This document shows, one piece after another, positions 51,958-61,015 of a stretch of DNA of 64,000 nucleotides. Each line of letters opens with the position of its first letter. The stretch's first letter is position 1. Made by a program: the position numbers and the translations under genes. Source of the DNA: Massilia frigida (GTDB lineage: Bacteria; Pseudomonadota; Gammaproteobacteria; Burkholderiales; Burkholderiaceae_D); the NCBI RefSeq assembly GCF_011682175.1, contig NZ_WHJG01000020.1:1-64000 (forward strand), written 5' to 3'. Below the pieces are notes generated by a model. The model worked only from the letters and a program-made list of their open reading frames with translations. It was not told where the DNA came from and did no database searches.

Positions 51958-53322
51958 TCAGTGCTGGTAAGCGCCGATGTCGAAGCCGGAAAACACATTG
52001 CGCGGGCGGCCATTGAAATCGGTGGCGGCGGCATGCACCGGCGTGGCGCGCCCGATGGCCGGCGAACTGGCGCTGAGGCTAAAGTTGGGCAAGGCGACCT
52101 TGGTGTCGCCCACGAACAGCGGCGCCGAGCTGACCGTGCCGCTGTGCGTCAAGCCGTTCCTGAGATGCCAGTCGTAGCTGCTGTTCTTGTAGACCAGGTT
52201 ATTGCGGTAGCTGTTGTTGCGCCCCGTGCGGCCCTGCTCCGAGATGCCCATCCGGTTGTCGTACACGATGTTGTTGTACACCGCCGTATGGTCGTTCGGG
52301 CCGGACGTGTGATAAAAGTCGCCGCCGCCGACCACGATGCCGGTGTTCGAGCCGGTCACGGTGTTGTTGGTCACGACCACATCGCGCGCGTCGTGCCATA
52401 AATGAATCCCGGCTTCGGCCACGCGGTAGACCACGTTGTTTTTGACGCTGCCGGTGGTGCTGACGTAGATGCCCTGCACGAAGCGGCAGCCAGCCGGGCC
52501 GATGTCGTGCACCAGGTTAGCGATCACCTGCCCCTGCACGCCGCGATAAAAGCCATCCAGGCCGATCGCGGCGCCGCCGGCGCTGGTGCAGGGTGCGCCC
52601 TGCGCGATGTGATGCACGTGGTTGCTGCGCAGGGTGTCGTAGGAGCCGCCGTTGTAGATGCCGGTGCTCCAGCGGGTACCGCCGCGGTGCATGCCGCCGT
52701 CGATGTCGAAGCCGACGATGTCGACGTAGTTGCCACGGTTATCCCACGCGGCCTTGGTGGCGGAGCGCTCCGGTGGCACGATCCGGGCGCCCCAGCGTTC
52801 GGTGGACACGAATCCGATCCGCGCGTCGGGCTGGCCGCTGGCGGTGGTCCGGATGCCGCCGTCGTAGGTGCCCGGGGCGACGTACACGGTCACGCCCGGC
52901 GTCACGGCACGCGCGGCCCGCGCCAGCGTGCGGAACGGCCGCGTGCGGGTGCCGGGATTGTCGTCGGCGCCCTGCGGCGACACGTACAGCGCACGCCCCT
53001 GCCTGGCGGCGGCAGGCGCCTGCTCCTCGTCGTCCGGCGCGTAGCCGGACAGGGCGAACGATGCGGGTGCCACGTGCGCCACCTGGGCGGCGTCCGGACC
53101 GCTGGCGCCGGCCTGGTCGTCGCCGGCCTGGCCGGTGCGGTCGGGATCGGCCGCCTGCGCCGGTGGCGTGGCGGCCACCACACTGGCGGGCGCCGTGCGG
53201 GCCGGGGCGGGAGCGCGTTCGGGCTCCCCGCCGCCTCCGCAAGCGCCAAGTAGTAACGCGAAACCGCTGCAGGCAAGTGACACGGCACGATGCTCCAAAG
53301 TGATCAAGGCAATCTTACTCAT
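51958..53322 (-). CDS. Parallel beta-helix lipoprotein (DUF1565/choice-of-anchor Q type)
   Basis: 454 residues from the ATG at 53322 (GAGGAA upstream). Lipobox LLLGAC near residue 28. After an Ala/Pro/Asp-rich linker, RALYVSPQGADDNPGTRTRPFRTLARAARAV is the typical DUF1565 opening of secreted right-handed beta-helix proteins. Repeating strands with SNHVHHIAQG, IANLVHDIGP, NNVVYRVAEAGIHLW and NNTVTGSNTGIVVGGG form the helix. The C-terminus DIGAYQH is the standard end of this group. Related proteins are polysaccharide lyases or epimerases, or adhesins. A Tyr/His-rich groove makes glycan binding likely. It is divergent from the giant kinase gene. Confidence 0.87.
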   Translation of the reverse strand: MSKIALITLEHRAVSLACSGFALLLGACGGGGEPERAPAPARTAPASVVAATPPAQAADPDRTGQAGDDQAGASGPDAAQVAHVAPASFALSGYAPDDEEQAPAAARQGRALYVSPQGADDNPGTRTRPFRTLARAARAVTPGVTVYVAPGTYDGGIRTTASGQPDARIGFVSTERWGARIVPPERSATKAAWDNRGNYVDIVGFDIDGGMHRGGTRWSTGIYNGGSYDTLRSNHVHHIAQGAPCTSAGGAAIGLDGFYRGVQGQVIANLVHDIGPAGCRFVQGIYVSTTGSVKNNVVYRVAEAGIHLWHDARDVVVTNNTVTGSNTGIVVGGGDFYHTSGPNDHTAVYNNIVYDNRMGISEQGRTGRNNSYRNNLVYKNSSYDWHLRNGLTHSGTVSSAPLFVGDTKVALPNFSLSASSPAIGRATPVHAAATDFNGRPRNVFSGFDIGAYQH

Positions 53323-53721
53323 GCGAAGTTCCTCTTCCAAAAGCGTGAAAACTTGGTTTGAGGCCGATCAAGCGCCAAGGTTCGGATTTTCTTCGAGGTT
53401 TTTTTCGTCAGTAACCAATGGCAACTTCACCGGCTGCGTTGCGCGACGCGCGCCGTTCCCGCTCGGTTTTGGATTATCGCAACATGTTGGCCCCTAAACG
53501 GCCGCGCAATATTGCCAAACGAATATGCGAACCCCGACCCGAATAGACAGTACACGGACAAGTGCGTATGCTTTCAGGAAAGGCGAGCCCGACCGGGGGA
53601 CGCCGCTGCATCCGAATCCACCGACAGGAGCGCGTCCCGACTTGAACGTCCACGCTACAACAGTCCGTCGCTACACCCGCGCCTTCCGGCGCGCTCTCCG
53701 TTCCTGGCGCGCGGATCAACG

Positions 53722-56700
53722 ATGACGCCCGGCACCCGCCCACACCGCCCGCACGGGTGCCGATGGCTGGTGCCATTGATTGCCGCCCTTGGCTTTTTTA
53801 TTTGCATATCGGCAAGTTCGATAGCGGCGGCCGCTCCTGACCGCTGGGAAAAACTGGCCACCCCGCTGTTCGAGCACATCGGCCTGGAACAGGGCTTGCC
53901 GCACCCGGTCGCGATGGCGCTGGCGCAGGATGGCGACGGCTTCATCTGGATCGGGACCCAGCGCGGCCTGGCCCGCTGGGACGGCTACCGCATGCTCGCC
54001 TTCGTGCACAACGCAAGCGACCCGTATTCGATTCCCGCCGATTTCATCCAGGCCCTGCACGCGGACCGACGCGGCCGCCTGTGGATCGGCACCGCCACCG
54101 GCGGGCTGGCCATGTACGACAAGGTCAACGAGCGCTTCATCCGCTTTCCGGCCGGCGCCGCCGGCCTGGCCGATGCCGCCATCAATGCCATCGCCAGCGA
54201 CGGCGTGGGCGGGGTCTGGGTCGGCACGCCCTCCGGCCTCGATTACGTCGACCCGGCGCGCGCCTCGGTGCGCCACTACCGCCACGATGCGGGCGTGCCC
54301 GGCACCCTGCCGGACAGCCGCATCCGCGCACTGCACCTGGACCGCAAGGGCAACCTGTGGATCGGCACCAGCACCGGCCTGGCCCGGCGCGACGCCGCCA
54401 GCGGCCAGTTTGCGGCCATTCCGGTGGGCGCCGACGACGCCGGCGCGCCCTGGCGCGACGCGGTGCTCTCGTTCGGCGAAAACAGCCGCGGCCAGATCGC
54501 CTTCGGTACCCTGAAAAGCGGCATCGGCGTGGTCGACGCCGGCGCCATGCGCGCCAGGATCATGGAACTGTCGGGCGTCACCGACCCGCACGCCAACATG
54601 GTGCTGGCCATTACCGAATCCGTGCCCGGCCACTGGTGGGCCAGCACCTACGGCGGCGGCATCATCGACATTGAAGCCGACAGCGCCCGCGCGCGCCGCA
54701 TCCTGCACCAGGCGGCCGTGCCATCGAGCCTGGCCAACGACCGCAGCGCCGCCCTGCTGCGCGACCGCAGCGGCCTGATCTGGATCAGCAATGAGCGCAG
54801 CGTCGATTTCCATGACCCCAACAACCGCGCGGTGGCCGCCGTGTTCGGCGCGCACGGCTTGCCCGAAGCGGCGGTCACCGCGCTGATGACCGATTCCGGC
54901 GGGCGCGTCTGGCTCGGCCTGGCCGACCAGGGCGTGGACCTGATCGACCCGGACGGCACCCGCAGCGCCGCCCTGCGGCCCGACCCGGCGCGCCTGGACA
55001 GCGCCCTGCCCAACCGGGTGCTGCTGGCGATGGCCGAGGCCACGCCGCAAGACGCCTGGATCGGCACCCAGCTCGGGCTGTACCGCACCTCCGAACAGGG
55101 GCGGCGCGTGGCGCGCATCGCGCTGCCGCAGGCGAACGCCTACCCGCGCATCGGCACCATCGCCCCGCAGGCCGGGCAGCTGTGGCTGGGCACCTTCGAG
55201 GGCTTGCTGCGCTACGACCCGGCCGCCAATACCCTCAAGTCGTACGTGGCCAGCCCCGGCGGCCTGTCCGACAACCGCATCCAGGCCTTGATGACCGATC
55301 CGGGCGGCGCGCTCTGGATCGGCACCCGCAATGGCTTGAACCGGCTCGACCCGGCCACCGGCAAGATCGAACAGATCCTCGCCAATCCGAGCAACGAGAG
55401 CGCCCTGTCGGACCCGGTGATCAGCGCATTGGCCATGGATGGACGCGGGCGCCTGTGGGTGGCCACCCACGGCGGCGGCATCAACGTGCTCGAAATGCGC
55501 ACCCCGCTCGGGGCGCCGGTATTCCGCCGCCTCGGCCTGGCCGACGGCTTGCCCAGCACCGCAGTGTCGGCCCTGCGCCTGGACCGCAGCGCGCGCATGT
55601 GGGCCACCACCGGCAACGGCATCGCCGTCATCGACAGCGGCAGTCTCAAGGCGCGTCCGCTGGCGCGCGCCGAAGGCCTGGGTTTTCCAACCTACTTCAT
55701 CGGCGCGGCCGCCGCCACGCCGGAAGGCGACCTGCTGTTTGGCGCCACCGGCGGCCTGACCGTGATCCATCCGGAGCGCCTGGCCAACTGGGAATACCGG
55801 CCGCCGCTGGCCATCAGCTCCCTGCGCACCGACGGCCATCCGGTGGCGGGCGCGCAAGTGCTGGCGCAGCGCGACAGCCGCCTGATCCTGCCGCCCGGGA
55901 TCAAGGGCTTCGAAATCGAAGTGTCGGCGCTCGACTTTTCGGATGCGAAGCGCAACCGCTACGCCTTCCAGCTGGAAGGCTACGACCAGAGCTGGGTCGA
56001 GAACGACGCCAACCGGCGCGTGGCGGCCTACAGCAACCTGGCGCCGGGCGCCTACCGCCTGCGCGTGCGCGGCGCCAACCGCGATGGCGTGTGGGCCGAC
56101 GAAGAATTGTCGATCCGGGTGCGGGTGCTGCCGGCCTGGCACCAGACCTGGTGGGCTTACCTGAGCTACGTGCTGGCCAGCGTGGCGGCCGTGTATGGCC
56201 TGTACCGCTGGCGCGTCAGCCAGCTGCAGCGCAGCCGCGCGGCGCTGCAGGCCGAGGTCTATTCGCGCACCCAGCACCTGGAAAAGCTCAACGCCATCGT
56301 CAAGTCGATCAACGAGCAGCTCGATTTCGACGCGCTGCTGCACACCATCCTGCGCGAATCGATGTTCATCAAGGGCATCGACGCCGCCTGGGCGCTGGTG
56401 CGCGAAGCCGACACCGACAACCTGGCCGTGCGCGCGATGTGGGACCGCAACGGCGGCACGCCGGTCGAAGAACGGATGGAACTGGGCGAGGCCGAGGCGC
56501 GCTACGTCAACGCGGCCGAGAGGATCACCTCCGACATTTACCTGACCCGCACCGCCACCCCGGCGCAGGCGGGCCACGCGCAGCTGGCGGTGCGCATCTG
56601 CATCGAGCAGCGCATCGAAGGCTTCCTGGTGTTCGAGAACCGCGCGCCCCAGGTGCCGCTGGAAGACAGCGACCTGGAACTGCTCAAGGCCCTGAAAGAA

Positions 56701-58728
56701 CCGTTCGTGTCGGCCTTCCAGAAGGCCAATGCGCTGCGCCTGATCGAACAGGCGCGTGCCCGCGCCGAAGCGGCCACGCGCGCCAAGAGCGAGTTCCTGG
56801 CCAATATCAGCCACGAAATCCGCACGCCGATGAACGCCATCCTCGGCTTCGCGGGCCTGGGCACCCACCTGGAGCTCGATGCCAAGCCGCGCGACTACTT
56901 CCGCAAGATCGCCCGGGCCGGCAACAACCTGCTCGACATCATCAACGACATCCTCGATTTTTCCAAGATCGAAGCGGGCAAGCTGGAACTGGAAGTGGTG
57001 CCGTTCGACCTGCCCGACACGCTGACCAATATCGTCGACCTGTTCGCCTGGCGCGCGGCCGAAAAGGAACTCGAACTGGTGATCTGGGCCGCGCCCGACG
57101 TGCCGCAGATCTTGATGGGCGATCCGCTGCGCCTCGGCCAGGTGCTGATCAACCTGGTCGGCAATGCGCTCAAGTTTACCGCGCATGGCCATATCCAGCT
57201 GCGCGTGGAGCGCGACAAGGAGTGGAGCGGCGACGACAACCAGGTGCGCCTGTGCTTCGCGGTCGAGGATTCCGGGGTCGGCATCAGCCCGGAGCAGCAG
57301 GAGCGCCTGTTCCAGGCCTTCGCCCAGGCCGACGCCAGCACCACCCGCATCTACGGCGGCACCGGCCTGGGACTGGCGATCTCGCAGCAGCTGGTGCGCA
57401 AGATGGGCGGCGAAATCGGCGTCGACAGCGAGCTTGGCGCCGGCAGCCGCTTCCACTTCACCTTGACGCTGAACGTGGCGCCGGCGCAGGGCGGCGCGCG
57501 CCTGCAGGCCGGCGCCGGGGCGCGCGGCAAGAAGGTGCTGGTGGTGGACGACAGCGCGCCCACGCGCGAAATGCTGGAACTGCAGCTGCGCAGCTTCGGT
57601 TTTGACGCCAGCGCGGTCGGCTCGGGCGCCGCCGCCCTGTTCTCGCTGCAGCTCGAACCCTACGACCTGGTGCTGATGGACTGGAACATGCCCGACATGG
57701 ACGGCCTGGAAACGGCGCGCCGCATCAAGGACGACCCGACCCTGGCGTCGATCCCGTCGATCATCATGGTGACCGCCTTCGCGCGCGACCATATCAAGGC
57801 GGCGGCCGAGGAAGCGGGCATCGGCGCCTTCCTGGTCAAGCCGGTCAGCGCCTCGCAGCTGCTCGACAGCGTACTGGCGACCATGGGCTTCGACGCCGCC
57901 GTGCCGGGGCGCGACGCGGCGCCCTTCCCGTCCCACGCCGCCGATCACATCTGCGGGGCGCGCGTGCTGGTGGTCGACGACAACCTGGTCAACCAGCAGG
58001 TGGCCAGCGAGATCCTGCGCCGCGCCGGGGTGCACGTGGACCTGGCCGGCAACGGCGTCGATGCCGTGCGCATGGTCGACCAGGCTGACTACGACGCGGT
58101 GCTGATGGATATCCAGATGCCGGAAATGGATGGCTACCAGGCCAGCGCGCGCATCCGCGCCAACCCGCGCCATGCCGACCTGCCGATCATCGCCATGACC
58201 GCGCACGCGGTGACCGGCTACCGCGACAGCTGCCTGGCGATGGGCATGAACGATTACCTGTCAAAGCCGATCGAGCCGGCCATCCTGTACACGGTGCTGG
58301 CCGGGTGGATCCACGCCGATCCGAACCGGGTGGCGGCCGAGAGCGCGCCGCCGCCCGAGGAAGGCGGCGTGCCGCGCGAGCTGCCCGGCATCGACGTGGA
58401 AGCGGCGCTGGCGCGCCTGGGCCACAATGGCCCGCTGCTCACGCGCTTGCTGACCATGTTCGCCAAGGATTTTACGGGCAGCCACGCCGCCATCGCGCAA
58501 GCCATCGATAGCGGCGATCTGGACAACGCGGCGCTGCTGGTGCACAAGGTCAAGGGTGCGGCCGGCAATCTATCGGCCCAGCAACTGTATGGGTCGGCCG
58601 GCGAACTGGAACAGTGTCTGATGGCTAAGGATGGCAAGACCGCAATGGAAATATTGCCTACTTTCCTACGCTTGTTCGACGAAGTGATGGACGGTGCCAA
58701 CAGTCGGGAGAAAAACACACAGCTATGA
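53722..58728 (+). CDS. Giant hybrid kinase: beta-propeller sensor, Y_Y_Y, GAF, HisKA, HATPase, REC, REC, Hpt
   Basis: 1668 residues from the ATG at 53722, which is followed by a signal or anchor segment (LVPLIAALGFFICISASSIAAAA). Residues about 50-690 are Reg_prop repeats (for example DGDGFIWIGTQRGLARWDG) forming a periplasmic propeller. Then a Y_Y_Y domain (about 720-800), a membrane helix (about 815-835), a GAF-like domain, HisKA with H1031 in FLANISHEIRTPMNA, HATPase, two receivers (VLMDWNMPDMDG, VLMDIQMPEMDGYQ) and an Hpt domain with HKVKGAAGNLSA. Propeller kinases in other bacteria sense polysaccharide breakdown products. It lacks the AraC output of Bacteroides HTCS proteins. The 399 bases upstream to the divergent gene hold no other gene. 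Confidence 0.95.
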   Translation: MTPGTRPHRPHGCRWLVPLIAALGFFICISASSIAAAAPDRWEKLATPLFEHIGLEQGLPHPVAMALAQDGDGFIWIGTQRGLARWDGYRMLAFVHNASDPYSIPADFIQALHADRRGRLWIGTATGGLAMYDKVNERFIRFPAGAAGLADAAINAIASDGVGGVWVGTPSGLDYVDPARASVRHYRHDAGVPGTLPDSRIRALHLDRKGNLWIGTSTGLARRDAASGQFAAIPVGADDAGAPWRDAVLSFGENSRGQIAFGTLKSGIGVVDAGAMRARIMELSGVTDPHANMVLAITESVPGHWWASTYGGGIIDIEADSARARRILHQAAVPSSLANDRSAALLRDRSGLIWISNERSVDFHDPNNRAVAAVFGAHGLPEAAVTALMTDSGGRVWLGLADQGVDLIDPDGTRSAALRPDPARLDSALPNRVLLAMAEATPQDAWIGTQLGLYRTSEQGRRVARIALPQANAYPRIGTIAPQAGQLWLGTFEGLLRYDPAANTLKSYVASPGGLSDNRIQALMTDPGGALWIGTRNGLNRLDPATGKIEQILANPSNESALSDPVISALAMDGRGRLWVATHGGGINVLEMRTPLGAPVFRRLGLADGLPSTAVSALRLDRSARMWATTGNGIAVIDSGSLKARPLARAEGLGFPTYFIGAAAATPEGDLLFGATGGLTVIHPERLANWEYRPPLAISSLRTDGHPVAGAQVLAQRDSRLILPPGIKGFEIEVSALDFSDAKRNRYAFQLEGYDQSWVENDANRRVAAYSNLAPGAYRLRVRGANRDGVWADEELSIRVRVLPAWHQTWWAYLSYVLASVAAVYGLYRWRVSQLQRSRAALQAEVYSRTQHLEKLNAIVKSINEQLDFDALLHTILRESMFIKGIDAAWALVREADTDNLAVRAMWDRNGGTPVEERMELGEAEARYVNAAERITSDIYLTRTATPAQAGHAQLAVRICIEQRIEGFLVFENRAPQVPLEDSDLELLKALKEPFVSAFQKANALRLIEQARARAEAATRAKSEFLANISHEIRTPMNAILGFAGLGTHLELDAKPRDYFRKIARAGNNLLDIINDILDFSKIEAGKLELEVVPFDLPDTLTNIVDLFAWRAAEKELELVIWAAPDVPQILMGDPLRLGQVLINLVGNALKFTAHGHIQLRVERDKEWSGDDNQVRLCFAVEDSGVGISPEQQERLFQAFAQADASTTRIYGGTGLGLAISQQLVRKMGGEIGVDSELGAGSRFHFTLTLNVAPAQGGARLQAGAGARGKKVLVVDDSAPTREMLELQLRSFGFDASAVGSGAAALFSLQLEPYDLVLMDWNMPDMDGLETARRIKDDPTLASIPSIIMVTAFARDHIKAAAEEAGIGAFLVKPVSASQLLDSVLATMGFDAAVPGRDAAPFPSHAADHICGARVLVVDDNLVNQQVASEILRRAGVHVDLAGNGVDAVRMVDQADYDAVLMDIQMPEMDGYQASARIRANPRHADLPIIAMTAHAVTGYRDSCLAMGMNDYLSKPIEPAILYTVLAGWIHADPNRVAAESAPPPEEGGVPRELPGIDVEAALARLGHNGPLLTRLLTMFAKDFTGSHAAIAQAIDSGDLDNAALLVHKVKGAAGNLSAQQLYGSAGELEQCLMAKDGKTAMEILPTFLRLFDEVMDGANSREKNTQL

Positions 58729-58738
58729 TTTCTAAACC

Positions 58739-58767
58739 TTGATACCGATCAATAACTGTCCTACCAT
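58739..58767 (+). promoter_or_regulatory. Candidate promoter of the RiPP-like precursor
   Basis: TTGATA at 58739-58744, a 17-base spacer, TACCAT at 58762-58767. The -35 is 5/6 and the -10 is 4/6 to consensus. It starts ten bases after the kinase stop codon and gives a leader of about 50 bases before the precursor ATG. Confidence 0.45.
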
Positions 58768-58823
58768 GGCTAAGAGCTTCTCCTACGTGACTCATCATTT
58801 TCCTACACGAAAAGGCCCTTACC

Positions 58824-59078
58824 ATGACAACCCACCTGCATAGCGACCTGGACTCCCTGCTCCATAAATTGTCCAGCGATGACGTATTCCGCGCACGCCT
58901 GCTGGGGGACCCGGTAGCGGCCCTGGGCAGCCTCGGCATTTCGCTGGAAGCCGGGCAGATTCCGTCCGAACGCTGCTTGGCTGCGAAGGATGCGATTGCC
59001 CTCGACCGGATGGCCTTCATGTCCAAGCTCGACAGCGCTGCCGGCGCAATTCCCTTCTTTTTGTCCGGCACCGCCTGA
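58824..59078 (+). CDS. Putative modified-peptide (NHLP-like) RiPP precursor
   Basis: 84 residues; AAGG eight bases before the ATG. The N-terminal part LDSLLHKLSSDDVFRARLLG then DPVAALGSLGISL resembles nitrile-hydratase-like leader peptides, with the FRxxLLxDPxxAL pattern. The C-terminal part has one Cys (ERCLAAKD), several Ser, and ends AAGAIPFFLSGTA. I remember short proteins annotated 'putative modified peptide' next to SagB-related dehydrogenases in betaproteobacteria, and this pair fits. No GG cleavage site is obvious; the end of the leader may lie around residues 40-55. The tail is 22 bases from the end of the convergent dehydrogenase gene. Confidence 0.72.
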   Translation: MTTHLHSDLDSLLHKLSSDDVFRARLLGDPVAALGSLGISLEAGQIPSERCLAAKDAIALDRMAFMSKLDSAAGAIPFFLSGTA

Positions 59079-59100
59079 TTCGGGCGTTTCGCCCTACGCT

Positions 59101-60249
59101 TTACTCTTCATAACGCAATTCCAGCGTGGTCTGTCCGGCGGCTGCAACACCGCAGCCGCACACGGCGACCACCGCGTCCGACAAGGGATCGAGCCCGAAC
59201 GCGCGCTCGATCGCTTTCTCGTTAACGGCCGCCGTCACGAAGGCCGGCATGCCCGCTTCGGTGGCCAATAAATAAAACGTTTGCGACAGGTGGCCGGCGT
59301 CGAGCATCATGGCGCGGTACGCCTTGGCGTGGTTGCGGTACTTCCAGAAATTGCGCGCCACCCGCGCCGCCATTACCACCATCACCGGAGCATCGACGAA
59401 CCAGTGCTGGTCGGCCACGAACTGGCGCGCCAGCTCGCTGGCGGCGGCCGCGTCGAGCGCCGCCAGCGGTGCGAGGGTGTGGTCGAGCGCGTGGTAGTGA
59501 TATAACCCGGGAGCGATGCCCGGCACGCGCTGCACCAGCACGTAGGCTTCGGTGGGATGCAGGCCGCCGGCCGAGGGACTGGTTTTCTTCAATACCATGG
59601 CTTCCTGGGCCACCATGCGCTCGGCCTGGGCGCCGAAGGTGCGCTGCAGCAGGCGCGCCAGCAGGTCCAGCGGCAGCACGGCAGCGGGATCGTAATTGCG
59701 GCCGGTGTAGCGCTGCAGCAGCTGGGCGTCGAGCGCTCCGCCCAAGGGCGGCGGCAGCTTGATCGCCTGCGCCGGATCGCCACGGCCGAGGGCCGGCGGC
59801 GGCGGCGTGCCGTAGGCCTGCACCAGTTCCTCGAAACTGGGAAAGTGCATGCCCTTGTCGACTTCCATGCCGTCCCAGCGGCTGAACATGTGGGCGGCGG
59901 CCGAGAGCGGGCGCCAGTGCTGGGCGCGCAGCAGGGCGTCGCGTTCGCGGGCGGGGTTGTCGGCCGGGTCGTCGTCGAGCAGGAGGCCGAGTGCGAGCAG
60001 GCTGTCGAGCATTGGGGCGCCGAACTGGCGCTCGACGTCCGCGCGTTCGGTCCAGGCGGTCTGGCCGATGGCGCCAAGGGCGGCCACCTGGGCGGCGTCG
60101 ATGGTGGTTTCGCGGTCCAGGTGCGGCGCCAGCGCCACCCAGCGCAGCGCGGCGCTAAGCGCCCGGGCGCCCGAGAACAAGGCCGCCCAGTCGATGCCCA
60201 GGTCTTCGCGCGGTTCGATGAACAGGACTGCACAACGCCGTATCTTCAT
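59101..60249 (-). CDS. SagB-like peptide-maturation dehydrogenase
   Basis: 382 residues. The N-terminal 150 residues are helical and unlike nitroreductases (probable peptide-recognition region). Residues about 175-382 form a SagB/nitroreductase FMN domain: YTGRNYDPAAVLP, SPSAGGLHPTEAYVLVQRV, GLYHYHALDHTL, FWKYRNHAKAYRAMMLDAGHLSQTFYLLATEAGM and a GLDPLSDAVVAVCGCG end. SagB-type enzymes oxidise azolines to azoles in ribosomal peptides; this single-protein variant lacks a SagC/SagD cyclodehydratase partner nearby, so its reaction may differ. Convergent with the precursor gene. No exporter or protease gene adjoins. Confidence 0.83.
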   Translation of the reverse strand: MKIRRCAVLFIEPREDLGIDWAALFSGARALSAALRWVALAPHLDRETTIDAAQVAALGAIGQTAWTERADVERQFGAPMLDSLLALGLLLDDDPADNPARERDALLRAQHWRPLSAAAHMFSRWDGMEVDKGMHFPSFEELVQAYGTPPPPALGRGDPAQAIKLPPPLGGALDAQLLQRYTGRNYDPAAVLPLDLLARLLQRTFGAQAERMVAQEAMVLKKTSPSAGGLHPTEAYVLVQRVPGIAPGLYHYHALDHTLAPLAALDAAAASELARQFVADQHWFVDAPVMVVMAARVARNFWKYRNHAKAYRAMMLDAGHLSQTFYLLATEAGMPAFVTAAVNEKAIERAFGLDPLSDAVVAVCGCGVAAAGQTTLELRYEE

Positions 60250-60612
60250 GAGGTCCGCCCTTTCGAGGCCGGGCGCTGCCCGGCGGGATGAGTGCTGGTA
60301 TGAAGCAATATCATAGCCTGTGATGGCGTCACGGTCACTTCATTCCATCCAAACCGTCGAACGGGGAGCACTTCGTCCACTTGACGTTGTCGCCTCCATC
60401 CCGGATCAGGATCGCTTTCATCTTCAACGATTCTCCTCGTACGCAAGCGACAGCTTTCTCGACGCACTTGCGCCATCGTCCACGGGGGGGCAGAAAGCAA
60501 GCAGAACAGATTATCGGTCAGAACGAAAGGCATTTCATCGCCTCAACTATACTGGCCCGTTTAATAGCTCAACGGCGAAATCGATGGACCGATCTGAGGC
60601 GAAAAAGTGAAT
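60250..60612. other. Intergenic DNA with gene debris
   Basis: No supported gene. A minus-strand ATG-to-stop ORF of 28 codons (60335-60421, MKAILIRDGGDNVKWTKCSP...) has a purine-rich AGGAGA eleven bases upstream and might be translated, but nothing else supports it. The remaining sequence reads like decayed coding DNA in several frames. Confidence 0.35.
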
Positions 60613-60889
60613 TGAACAAACATGCGCCTCCGGCTGGCTTGCGCTTGTCGATGACGTATTCGACAAGTTGCCACCGGGCGTGGTGATCGAGGAGGTGTTT
60701 CAGAAATGGGCGGCCTTGCACGTACGCTGTAGTCCCTGCGACGACGCATTCGAGTCCTACCTCTGCGATATTCGATACCTGAGTGCCGAGATCTGCGAGA
60801 TTCGTGGGCAACCCGGCTCGGAACACATCCATGAGGGCTGGCCCATCACACGCTGCCATGCCCACGCCATGTTCCCGCGCAATCGTTAG
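60613..60889 (+). pseudogene. 3' fragment of a conserved hypothetical gene
   Basis: An open frame lacking a start codon (only TTG/GTG available) reads WLALVDDVFDKLPPGVVIEE, VFQKWAALHVRCSPCDDAFE, and SAEICEIRGQPGSEHIHEGW ending with PITRCHAHAMFPRNR. The arrangement 'VKEKFGxLR...S..ICExCGxPG..R..GW..T.CxxH' is that of a common small hypothetical family; here the first CxxC cysteine pair is degraded (CEIRG). A 5'-truncated remnant is likely. The space from 60890 to 61015 holds the promoter of the GDPD gene. Confidence 0.45.
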
Positions 60890-61015
60890 TGAGACGGCGC
60901 GTCGCGTCAAATGCCAGACGCCGCGCCAGCCTTGCAGGGGCATCACTATGTCAGCGTCATCAGCTTGTCATTTCCACCACCTAGAATTCCGCGTTTGATC
61001 TAGGGAGACTCAGCA

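Noticed and set aside
53716..58206. Minus-strand open frame of about 1500 codons antisense to the giant kinase
   Set aside because: Its composition (Gly/Ala/Arg/His/Gln-rich, no domains) is the usual shadow of a GC-rich gene with third-position bias. The plus-strand reading has complete kinase domains.
60569..60946. Minus-strand 125-codon frame as a possible transposase or hypothetical gene
   Set aside because: It overlaps the better-supported plus-strand fragment with the CExxGxPG...GW...TRCxxH pattern, lacks a ribosome binding site and matches no family I know.
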